From positions 1-9,764 of the forward strand of contig JAFOCX010000229.1 of NCBI GenBank assembly GCA_017380975.1: a DNA stretch of 9,764 nt, given 5' to 3'. The notes beneath the pieces are model-generated. The model saw only the letters and a list, made by a program, of their open reading frames with translations, had not been told where the DNA came from and ran no database searches. Position numbers and translations under genes: made by a program. The DNA is from Lachnospiraceae bacterium (GTDB taxonomy: Bacteria > Bacillota > Clostridia > Lachnospirales > Lachnospiraceae). Each line of letters begins with the position of its first letter. The first letter of the stretch is position 1. Shown here piece after piece: positions 1-5,429 of this stretch.

Positions 1-1327
1 CCAGGTTTTCTTCCGGACCTGCTTCCGGAGAGAAGCTGATCATGGCTGCGATACCCTGCGGGATTGTCTTGGACGGAACCACAATGATCTGCTTGTCTTC
101 CACTAAATATTTCGCCTGCTCTGCAGCAAGGATAATATTTTTATTGTTCGGGAAAATGTAGATCACATCTGCATTTACTTTATCGATCGCGTTGATCATA
201 TCCTCAGTGCTCGGGTTCATCGTCTGACCGCCTTCGATCATATAATCAGCACCGATTCCCTTGAAGATCTCGCTTAAACCTTCACCAACGGAAACTGCGA
301 TAAAGCCATATTCTTTTCTCGGCTCCTCCGCCTTCGGAGCTTCCTGAGCCGGAGCTGCGGAAGCAGCCATTTCAAGACGCTCGTTGTGCTCTTCACGCAT
401 GTTGTCGATCTTCATTCTGGAAAGAGATCCGTAAGTTAATGCACGCTCGATCGCGAGACCCGGGTTATTGGTGTGAACGTGAACTTTAACTACATCTTCA
501 TCAGATACAACTACGATAGAATCACCGATAGACTCAAGGAATGCCTTAAATTTCAGTTCTTCATCATCGTCATATGCATGCTCTACATTGATGATAAACT
601 CTGTACAATATCCAAACTTAATGTCTGCTGTATCGATATCATCGCGAGCAGCACCTACCGGAGCTGCTTTCTGGCTTGTCTGAGCAACAACTGCGTCAAA
701 CGGAATACCTTTTCCAAGAACACCGTCTAATGCACCTTTCAGAACCTGCATCAAGCCCTGTCCGCCGGAGTCAACAACACCGGCCTGTTTTAATACCGGA
801 AGCATCTCCGGAGTCTGGCTTAATACATAGTCACCATGCTCGATCACTTTTTCAAGGAACTCTACGATATCATCTGTCTCGATCGCAAGCTCTACAGCCT
901 TGTCTGCCATACCTCTTGCAACTGTAAGGATCGTACCTTCCTTCGGCTTCATAACAGCTTTGTACGCTGTCTCTGTTGCTCTGGTGAATGCATTTGCAAG
1001 AATTGTAACATTGATCTCGCTTGCTTCTTTGATTTCTTTTGTGAAGCCACGGAATAACTGGGATAAAATAACACCGGAGTTACCGCGCGCACCACGAAGA
1101 GATCCGGAAGAAAGTGCTTTCGCAATTGTCTCCATTGTCGGATTCTCGATCGCAGCTACTTCTCTGGCAGCTGCCATAATTGTCATTGTCATGTTAGTAC
1201 CGGTATCTCCGTCCGGTACCGGGAAAACATTCAGTTCATTAATCCATTCTTTTTTCGCCTCAAGCTCCTTAGCACCTGAAAGCAATGCAACTTTCAGTAA
1301 CTGGGCGTCTGCGGATTTCATTCCCAT
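1..1327 (-). CDS. fakA: Fatty acid kinase subunit FakA (DAK2/YloV family), C-terminus cut by window edge
   Basis: FakA is the ATP-binding subunit of fatty acid kinase. With a FakB lipid carrier it makes acyl-phosphate from exogenous fatty acids for phospholipid synthesis (family knowledge). The frame is open for 442 codons to the left edge; the family is about 550 residues, so roughly the last hundred are missing. The DhaL-type N-terminal domain has VFPVPDGDTGTNM at residues 34-46, whose aspartates D39 and D41 bind Mg-ATP, followed by SLRGARGNSGVILSQ. A middle segment has DSGGQGL, GYCTEF and VHVHTNNPG. An Ala/Pro/Glu-rich linker at about 320-339 leads into the conserved C-terminal domain (GGQTMNPST, PNNKN, SKTIPQG). 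The start is ATG at 1327, nine bases after a GGAGG that abuts the stop codon of the upstream YloU-type gene. Gap to that gene is 14 nt, so one operon is likely. No FakB is visible in the window. The identification is very secure. Confidence 0.96.
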   Translation of the reverse strand, partial: MGMKSADAQLLKVALLSGAKELEAKKEWINELNVFPVPDGDTGTNMTMTIMAAAREVAAIENPTMETIAKALSSGSLRGARGNSGVILSQLFRGFTKEIKEASEINVTILANAFTRATETAYKAVMKPKEGTILTVARGMADKAVELAIETDDIVEFLEKVIEHGDYVLSQTPEMLPVLKQAGVVDSGGQGLMQVLKGALDGVLGKGIPFDAVVAQTSQKAAPVGAARDDIDTADIKFGYCTEFIINVEHAYDDDEELKFKAFLESIGDSIVVVSDEDVVKVHVHTNNPGLAIERALTYGSLSRMKIDNMREEHNERLEMAASAAPAQEAPKAEEPRKEYGFIAVSVGEGLSEIFKGIGADYMIEGGQTMNPSTEDMINAIDKVNADVIYIFPNNKNIILAAEQAKYLVEDKQIIVVPSKTIPQGIAAMISFSPEAGPEENL

Positions 1328-1341
1328 GGATTACTTCCTCC

Positions 1342-1698
1342 TTAATCTATCACTCTTACGCCTTCTACAAAAATATTGATCTTTTCAACCGTCATACCGG
1401 TGAATTCTTCTACTTTATACTTCACATTCTCGATCAGATTGTCCGCAACAGTTGAAATGCTGACGCCATAGGATACGATTACATGGAAGTCAATGCTGAT
1501 CGCATTGTCATTAATAGTTACATTGATGCCATGAGTCAGGCTCTCACGTTTTAAGAGTTTTACAAGACCATCTTTCATGCTGACTGCAGCCATACCGACA
1601 ATACCGAAACACTCCACCGCTGTTGTACCTGCGTAAAGCGCGATTACATCAGTATCAATCTGAATCTGGCCCATCTTGTTATTGATACATCCCTTCAT
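1342..1698 (-). CDS. yloU: Asp23/Gls24 family protein (YloU-like)
   Basis: This is a 118-residue Asp23/Gls24 (DUF322) protein, the usual length for the short YloU type. Family members are cytoplasmic or membrane-associated and have been linked to cell-envelope stress; the molecular role of YloU itself is not established. Visible family features are the N-terminal G-x-I-x-I-D-x-DVIA pattern near residues 10-21, the ECFGIVGMA stretch near 29-37, and the C-terminal TGMTVEKINIFVEGVRV. There is no signal peptide or membrane segment. The start at 1698 is supported by GGAGG seven bases upstream; the internal ATG of MGQIQ (residue 9) has no comparable site. The gene heads a two-gene unit with fakA and faces rpmB divergently, the same arrangement as rpmB/yloU/yloV of Bacillus subtilis. 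Transcription probably starts from the promoter at 1772-1800. Confidence 0.93.
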   Translation of the reverse strand: MKGCINNKMGQIQIDTDVIALYAGTTAVECFGIVGMAAVSMKDGLVKLLKRESLTHGINVTINDNAISIDFHVIVSYGVSISTVADNLIENVKYKVEEFTGMTVEKINIFVEGVRVID

Positions 1699-1771
1699 TC
1701 TCCTGCCTCCGTTTCATTAATTTATACGCCGGGCGCACAAAATGCCCATAAAAAGCGATTTTCACTATTTT

Positions 1772-1800
1772 AATATACCATATCTTGTTGTCCATGTCTA
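1772..1800 (-). promoter_or_regulatory. Sigma-A type promoter of the yloU-fakA operon
   Basis: Reading the minus strand, a -35 box TAGACA (1800-1795) and a -10 box TATATT (1777-1772) are separated by exactly 17 bases. Each box matches the consensus at five of six positions, and a TG dinucleotide one base before the -10 box gives an extended -10. Transcription would start near 1765, leaving a leader of about 66 nt before the YloU start. That leader holds a small GC-rich hairpin (GGGCA/TGCgCCC, about 1731-1747). Confidence 0.7.
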
Positions 1801-1813
1801 TTGATATTCAAAG

Positions 1814-1846
1814 TTTTTTAAAAAAAATATTTATTTTTTTCATTTT
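1814..1846. promoter_or_regulatory. A/T tract between divergent promoters, UP-element-like
   Basis: This stretch is nearly pure A and T: a T6 run, an A8 run, then TAT and a T-rich block. It lies immediately upstream of the -35 boxes of both divergent promoters (1795-1800 minus, 1851-1856 plus). On each side that is the position where an UP element contacts the RNA polymerase alpha subunits. The placement is visible; the function is inference. It could also be simply bent, AT-rich intergenic DNA. Confidence 0.35.
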
Positions 1847-1850
1847 ACTC

Positions 1851-1879
1851 TTGCAAATTTCTACACTTTCTGCTATCAT
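1851..1879 (+). promoter_or_regulatory. Sigma-A type promoter of rpmB
   Basis: A -35 box TTGCAA (1851-1856) and a -10 box TATCAT (1874-1879) are separated by 17 bases. TGC directly before the -10 box makes an extended -10. Start of transcription is expected near 1886, giving a leader of about 47 nt that ends in a strong AAGGAGGTG ribosome binding site. An upstream A/T tract could strengthen it, as expected for a ribosomal protein gene. Confidence 0.75.
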
Positions 1880-1932
1880 ACTTGTGTTGTGGATTTTTAT
1901 GAAGTCCAAAGAAGTGTTAAGGAGGTGCAATC

Positions 1933-2118
1933 ATGGCTAAATGCGCTATTTGTGAAAAAGCTGCTCACTTTGGTAATGGAGTAAGCCATTCCCATAGAAG
2001 ATCCAACAAAATCTGGAAAGCTAACGTTAAGTCTGTAAAGGTTAAAGTTAATGGCGGAGCTCAGAAGATGTATGTATGTACTTCTTGCTTAAGATCCGGT
2101 CTCGTAGAGAGAGCTTAA
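1933..2118 (+). CDS. rpmB: Large-subunit ribosomal protein bL28 (zinc-binding type)
   Basis: This 61-residue protein is a full-length bL28, a component of the 50S ribosomal subunit near the E-site region. It shows the family signature MAKCAICEK, GNGVSHSHRRS and W28-K-A-N followed by a basic strand. Two CxxC pairs are present (C4/C7 and C49/C52), so this is the zinc-binding C+ form. AAGGAGG lies six bases upstream of the ATG. The gene stands alone, with its own promoter at 1851-1879 and a terminator at 2141-2190, and is divergent from yloU. Because it is the zinc-binding form, a zinc-independent paralogue elsewhere in the genome is possible, but none is visible here. Confidence 0.97.
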   Translation: MAKCAICEKAAHFGNGVSHSHRRSNKIWKANVKSVKVKVNGGAQKMYVCTSCLRSGLVERA

Positions 2119-2140
2119 TACCTCCAGTACAAGAATAACG

Positions 2141-2190
2141 AAAAAATGAAGGCATCTGCTATCAGGTTGATAGACAGGTGCCCTTTTTTT
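2141..2190. terminator. Bidirectional rho-independent terminator between rpmB and the convergent small gene
   Basis: The arms GGCATCTG-CTATCA and TGATAG-A-CAGGTGCC (2151-2182) pair around a GGT loop, with one G-U pair and a one-base bulge. The plus-strand side is followed by a T7 run (2184-2190), terminating rpmB. On the minus strand the hairpin is followed by TTCATTTTTT (2150-2141), so it can also terminate the long minus-strand operon whose last gene ends at 2192. Confidence 0.88.
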
Positions 2191-2191
2191 G

Positions 2192-2332
2192 TTATTTACA
2201 GCAAAATAAGATATATCCGATGATCATAAATGACACTGCCATGACAAGAAGCCAAAAAGAGTCCGGCAGAATCAATACCCAGGTCATCCCAAAGCCCGTA
2301 CAAAACAACAAAAGACCGCATAAGCGCTTCAT
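2192..2332 (-). CDS. Small hydrophobic membrane protein, 46 aa, unrecognised
   Basis: The frame runs from ATG at 2332 to TAA at 2192 and begins MKRLCGLLLFC. AGGAGG sits five bases upstream of the ATG, as strong a site as at any gene here. The protein is almost entirely hydrophobic. Two membrane segments are likely, about residues 5-22 and 27-43, split by a short polar PDSF turn, and it ends FCCK. It carries a positive charge at the N-terminus and has no signal peptidase site. It is the last gene of the minus-strand block, 82 nt after GerW, and stops two bases from the shared terminator. Its start region lies inside a large inverted repeat (2310-2382). I do not recognise a named family. The GYxLFCC-like ending resembles short uncharacterised Clostridia proteins I have a general impression of, but that is weak support. 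The ribosome binding site and coding fit make a real gene likely. Confidence 0.72.
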   Translation of the reverse strand: MKRLCGLLLFCTGFGMTWVLILPDSFWLLVMAVSFMIIGYILFCCK

Positions 2333-2382
2333 ACCATCCTCCTAATTTCGGAATGCCTATGATCTATCTTATGCGGTCTTTT
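2310..2382. repeat. Perfect 15-bp inverted repeat enclosing the small gene's ribosome binding site and start
   Basis: AAAAGACCGCATAAG at 2310-2324 is the exact reverse complement of CTTATGCGGTCTTTT at 2368-2382, with 43 bases between. On the minus strand the first arm lies in the leader of the 46-residue gene, the AGGAGG and ATG lie in the loop, and the second arm covers roughly codons 3-8. The minus-strand RNA would continue with a U-rich stretch after the second arm. It could act as a leaky terminator after GerW, as a translational control hairpin, or as an RNA stability element. The repeat itself is certain; the role is inference. Confidence 0.8.
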
Positions 2383-2414
2383 CTTGTAATTTTCCTGATT
2401 TATATAGAAGTTGG

Positions 2415-2831
2415 CTATTTCACTTCTTCTGTTACGATCACTGTCTCTGCAGCATCAGCCATCTCTTCTGCTTTTTCAACAGCATCAGAAGATACATCTT
2501 TCCCCATGAAGCGGTTCATGAAATCCGGAACCATATCTATGATCTTTGTCATTGCATCCTGATGCTTAATATTAATAAGCTTGGTCATGCCGTTCTGGAT
2601 TACCAGGATCGCGCTCGGGCTCATCTTTGCACTGAGACCTCCGCCACCGTTTGTTTTAGCACTCTGTGCGAAGGATCCGGCTGCCATACCGCAGGAAACA
2701 TCTACAAGCGGAATGATCGTTGTGTTTGCATCAATCTTAACCGGCTCACCCACTACTGTTTTTGTTGTAATAAAATTATCCATTCCCTTAAATAACGCGT
2801 CAACTGTTGACGGGAACTGATTTTCTGCCAT
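2415..2831 (-). CDS. gerW: GerW/YtfJ family sporulation protein
   Basis: This 138-residue protein matches the GerW (YtfJ) family in length and layout. In Bacillus subtilis GerW is a spore protein needed for normal L-alanine germination; its biochemical activity is unknown. Visible conserved blocks are VVGEPV at about 26-31, TTIIPLVDVSCGMAAGS at 37-53 (the usual IIPVxxVSxGxxxG pattern), the glycine cluster NGGGG at 61-65, and MSPSAILVIQNGMTKLINI at 70-88. The last 30 residues are acidic and Ala/Glu rich. No signal peptide or membrane segment is seen. The start is ATG at 2831 with AAGGAGG ten bases upstream, overlapping the stop codon of the DUF2953 gene (gap 15 nt). This pairs as ytfI-ytfJ does in Bacillus. 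The context argues for a spore-former or a descendant of one. Confidence 0.9.
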   Translation of the reverse strand: MAENQFPSTVDALFKGMDNFITTKTVVGEPVKIDANTTIIPLVDVSCGMAAGSFAQSAKTNGGGGLSAKMSPSAILVIQNGMTKLINIKHQDAMTKIIDMVPDFMNRFMGKDVSSDAVEKAEEMADAAETVIVTEEVK

Positions 2832-2846
2832 AATACCGTTTCCTCC

Positions 2847-3800
2847 TTACTTCTTGCCCAGTGCCATTGCCTTCTTTAACAGCACACGGAAGTTCTTATT
2901 AAATACTACCCGGATCACGATCCAGAGCAACGTTGCTGCACGGATGTGTCCTTTTACATGAAGCTCACCATCCAATACTTTTTCTTCAAATATCGGTTCA
3001 AGCTTCAGTGTTTTTGCATAAAGTCCATAAAATGGACTTATATAAGTTAAAATCTGTCCGGTTATAGCCGGATCATCAAAACCAAATCGTACACGTCCTG
3101 AAATCTTTCTGGGTAACACATGACGAAGCAGTTTTTTTACCTGCCTCCAAAGTAAACCGATCGTCTTACGATTTTCCTGATCATTCAGAAATGTCCGAAC
3201 CTGCTCGACTTTCTCCTGTCCTGCATTTACCTTACCACAGATCTGCTGATACGCATTGTTGATTTTTGAAATAAAAGATTCTTTATCCTCCGATTCTTTC
3301 ACTTCGGATTCTTTCACTTCCGGCATTTGGGTTTCTGAAACCGCTGTCCTTTTAGATGCAGGCTCTGTCTTTCTTGAATAGTCAGCTGCCTCAGAAGTCA
3401 CCGAAGTATTTGCTGAATCAACTGTTTTCGGAACAGAGACAGGTTCAATCGGAGCAATCGTATCCATCTCATCTTCTGGTGCAGATCCAGCCTGCACGTC
3501 TGCACGGTCTGCAGTGTTCGTACTCTCTTCCTCAGCCGGCCAGACAATCTTATCAAATATGCGAAACCACAGAACCTTTACAAGTGCCGTTGCTTTACCG
3601 TCATAACTGACACGAACAGTAACCAGATGCATCAGCCACGATACCAGAACACCGCCTCCGGGTTTCCCATCAAAAGCAGCATCCCCCCGATATCGAACCG
3701 GAACAAAAAGCACCAGTAACAGAACCGCCAATATAATCCCAAGAATCACTAAGATCAGAATTCCCAGAATCTTTAATATCATTAACAATACCTGGAGCAT
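2847..3800 (-). CDS. ytfI: DUF2953 membrane protein (YtfI-like)
   Basis: The protein has 317 residues. One long hydrophobic segment spans residues 5-34 and runs into the VPVRYRGD motif typical of DUF2953 proteins. A short conserved domain follows (to about 90), then a low-complexity acidic/Ser/Thr linker (about 90-175) that ends in three tandem 5-residue units. The C-terminal DUF2953 core has GRVRFGFDDPAITGQI at about 235-250, then YISPFYGLYAK and a final strand-rich stretch with HVKGHIRAATLL. The function is not established. The pairing with gerW suggests a sporulation or envelope role by association. The start at 3800 is supported by AAGGAG seven bases upstream. It lies 21 nt after the 105-residue gene. 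The linker is the variable part of the family, so its length is not remarkable in itself. Confidence 0.85.
   Translation of the reverse strand: MLQVLLMILKILGILILVILGIILAVLLLVLFVPVRYRGDAAFDGKPGGGVLVSWLMHLVTVRVSYDGKATALVKVLWFRIFDKIVWPAEEESTNTADRADVQAGSAPEDEMDTIAPIEPVSVPKTVDSANTSVTSEAADYSRKTEPASKRTAVSETQMPEVKESEVKESEDKESFISKINNAYQQICGKVNAGQEKVEQVRTFLNDQENRKTIGLLWRQVKKLLRHVLPRKISGRVRFGFDDPAITGQILTYISPFYGLYAKTLKLEPIFEEKVLDGELHVKGHIRAATLLWIVIRVVFNKNFRVLLKKAMALGKK
3277..3321. repeat. Three tandem 15-bp units in the DUF2953 linker
   Basis: Three adjacent 15-base units start at 3277, 3292 and 3307. The second and third differ only at the last base, and the first differs from them at a few positions. 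On the coding (minus) strand they give the units EVKES, EVKES and EDKES at residues 161-175, a highly charged spacer. In-frame repeats of this kind can change copy number by slippage without breaking the gene. Confidence 0.9.
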
Positions 3801-3821
3801 AGGTTCACTCCTTTTGCTTTG

Positions 3822-4139
3822 CTATTTCCCGATCTCTTTTTCCAGAAAACCATTTACATCATAACCACCGGTCTTCTTATATACATCTGCGATGATCGTA
3901 CCGGCCAGGATCGCAGCATCATCGTAATCTGCAGCAACTCCGACGATCAACAGATCCTGCTTTTTATAATATGGCTGGTTCAGTGTATGAGCCGAATAAA
4001 TATCGAGCAGATTCTTCGGATTGGAGGCCGGCGTAAGAATATAGTATCCGGAGGATTTCTCTTTTCGCACTGCCTGAAGAATGTGAAAACGGTTCTTTTT
4101 CGCCTTTTCTCCTAAATATAATCTCTCATACCAACGCAT
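3822..4139 (-). CDS. Conserved-looking hypothetical protein, 105 aa
   Basis: I cannot assign a function or a named domain. The 105-residue soluble protein starts MRWYERLYLG and has a basic N-terminal third (EKAKKNRF, RKEKSS). The middle GYYILTPASNPKNLLDIYSA is followed by an aromatic-rich NQPYYKKQD, a strand-like LLIVGVAADYDDA, a helix AAILAGTIIADVYKKTGG and a C-terminal NGFLEKEIGK. It looks compact and ordered, with no signal peptide, membrane segment or metal-binding cluster. It lies between cinA (10-nt gap) and DUF2953 (21-nt gap). Its imperfect ribosome binding site (AGGCGGTG) overlaps the cinA stop codon, which suggests coupling to cinA translation. My impression is that related short proteins occur in the same setting in other Lachnospiraceae, but I could not test this. 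The codon use and tight packing make a real gene very likely. Confidence 0.82.
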   Translation of the reverse strand: MRWYERLYLGEKAKKNRFHILQAVRKEKSSGYYILTPASNPKNLLDIYSAHTLNQPYYKKQDLLIVGVAADYDDAAILAGTIIADVYKKTGGYDVNGFLEKEIGK

Positions 4140-4149
4140 ATCACACCGC

Positions 4150-4887
4150 CTAACGGTAATTGTTTATGATAGAAACTCTCAGAAGATCAAGAGCTGCATT
4201 TGCTGCCTGCTCACGAACTTCGTATCTGGTACCCTGGAAATGGCATTCTTTTACTGTAACGTCATCTTTGATGCAGCAGCCAATGTAGACAAGACCTACC
4301 GGCTTTTCGTCTGTACCGCCATCAGGACCTGCAATGCCGGAAACTGCGATGCAGGCATCACTGTCCGCCGCAAATACGCCGCCGAGAGCCATCTCTTTCA
4401 CCGTCTGCTCGCTGACAGCTCCATACTTTTTCAATGTGTTTTTACTCACATCCAGATGTTTTCTCTTTGCCTTATTGGAATACGTAATGAAACCTTCATT
4501 GAACACCTCGGAAGCACCCGGTACATTGACGATCTTCGATGCGATCATACCACCGGTACAGGACTCTGCAGTTGTAACCGTTAACTCATATTTATTGAGA
4601 AGACGAACCACAGCCTCCTCCATGGTTTCATGTTCCTTTGTCGAGTAAACCATTGTACCGAGCGCCTTTTTAATCTCTTTCGCCACCGGTTTCAATGTGT
4701 TCTTTGCTGTTTCTTCATCCTGCTCAACCAGTTCTGCAAGTACATGAACTTCATTTGCATATGTTCTGGTATAGACACTGATGTTTCCGTTCTTATTCAG
4801 GATATCAACAAGTATTTCCTTAATTTCTGTCTCACTTCTGCCGTAAATCTTGTATAACTGGGCAAAACCCTTATCTGTTTTGATCAT
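4150..4887 (-). CDS. cinA: CinA-type nicotinamide-nucleotide amidohydrolase lacking the N-terminal MoaB-like domain
   Basis: The C-terminal CinA/PncC domain deamidates nicotinamide mononucleotide to nicotinate mononucleotide in NAD recycling. It is seen here from about residue 88: AESCTGG at 107-113, with catalytic serine S109, NKAKRKHLDV at 138-147 holding the expected lysine region, and SGIAGPDGGT at 183-192 followed by KPVGLVYIG. Residues 6-82 match the middle linker domain of full-length CinA. The N-terminal COG1058 (MoaB-like, ADP-ribose pyrophosphatase) domain of the roughly 410-residue form is absent, making this 245 residues. The loss is real rather than a wrong start: the ATG shares its A with the pgsA stop codon (TAATG) and pgsA fills the upstream DNA. 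GAGGGTGA lies just upstream. pgsA-cinA adjacency is standard in Firmicutes, but the usual recA neighbour downstream is missing. Confidence 0.9.
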   Translation of the reverse strand: MIKTDKGFAQLYKIYGRSETEIKEILVDILNKNGNISVYTRTYANEVHVLAELVEQDEETAKNTLKPVAKEIKKALGTMVYSTKEHETMEEAVVRLLNKYELTVTTAESCTGGMIASKIVNVPGASEVFNEGFITYSNKAKRKHLDVSKNTLKKYGAVSEQTVKEMALGGVFAADSDACIAVSGIAGPDGGTDEKPVGLVYIGCCIKDDVTVKECHFQGTRYEVREQAANAALDLLRVSIINNYR

Positions 4888-5429
4888 TAAATATCACCCT
4901 CTGTAAGAATACCAATATTTTTTACAATATAATCCACTAAGGAGATCACTGTGAGAGCAAGTGCGATCCAAAGTGCAATGTTTGTAATCATGGAAAGTGC
5001 TTCCACATTTACGATCAGGAGAATCACGGAAATCATCTGAAATACCGTTTTCCATTTTCCCCAATAGCTGGCTGCAATAACGACACCGTTATCAGATGCA
5101 ACCAGACGGAAACCGCTGATAATAAATTCACGGCTGATGATGATCAGCACCATCCATGCCGGAAGCTGTCCAAGCTCGATCAGGCAGATCAGCGCAGAGC
5201 ATACCAGCAGTTTATCTGCCAGCGGATCCATAAACTTACCAAAGTTCGTTACGAGACCGTATTTTCTTGCGATGCTGCCATCTAAGAAGTCTGTAAAACT
5301 TGCAATGATGAAAATCGCAGCTGCAATATAGCGATACATCTGATTGGCTCCGCCGTCTAACATTAACATTACTACAAAGAATGGAATCATGATGACACGG
5401 AGAACCGTGAGTTTATTCGGTAAATTCAT
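4887..5429 (-). CDS. pgsA: CDP-diacylglycerol--glycerol-3-phosphate 3-phosphatidyltransferase
   Basis: PgsA makes phosphatidylglycerol phosphate from CDP-diacylglycerol and glycerol-3-phosphate, the committed step to phosphatidylglycerol and cardiolipin in the cytoplasmic membrane. The full CDP-alcohol phosphotransferase signature D-x2-DG-x2-AR-x8-G-x3-D-x3-D is present without a mismatch: D47, D50, G51, A54, R55, G64, D68, D72. The N-terminal MNLPNKLTVLRVIMIPFF is typical of the family. Several membrane segments are visible (about 8-24, 33-46, 75-105, 130-145, 150-172), and 180 residues is the usual length. The start at 5429 has GGGGAGGT five bases upstream, lying inside the 3' end of rimO; the two genes overlap by 17 nt. 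Its stop overlaps the cinA start. Confidence 0.97.
   Translation of the reverse strand: MNLPNKLTVLRVIMIPFFVVMLMLDGGANQMYRYIAAAIFIIASFTDFLDGSIARKYGLVTNFGKFMDPLADKLLVCSALICLIELGQLPAWMVLIIISREFIISGFRLVASDNGVVIAASYWGKWKTVFQMISVILLIVNVEALSMITNIALWIALALTVISLVDYIVKNIGILTEGDI

Noticed and set aside
900..1379. A 159-codon plus-strand open frame opposite fakA
   Set aside because: It lies antisense to a well-conserved fakA reading frame, has no ribosome binding site and its translation looks like no protein family.
2310..2382. The 15-bp inverted repeat as a miniature transposable element
   Set aside because: No flanking direct repeat is seen, the total span is only 73 bp, and one arm is coding sequence of the small gene.
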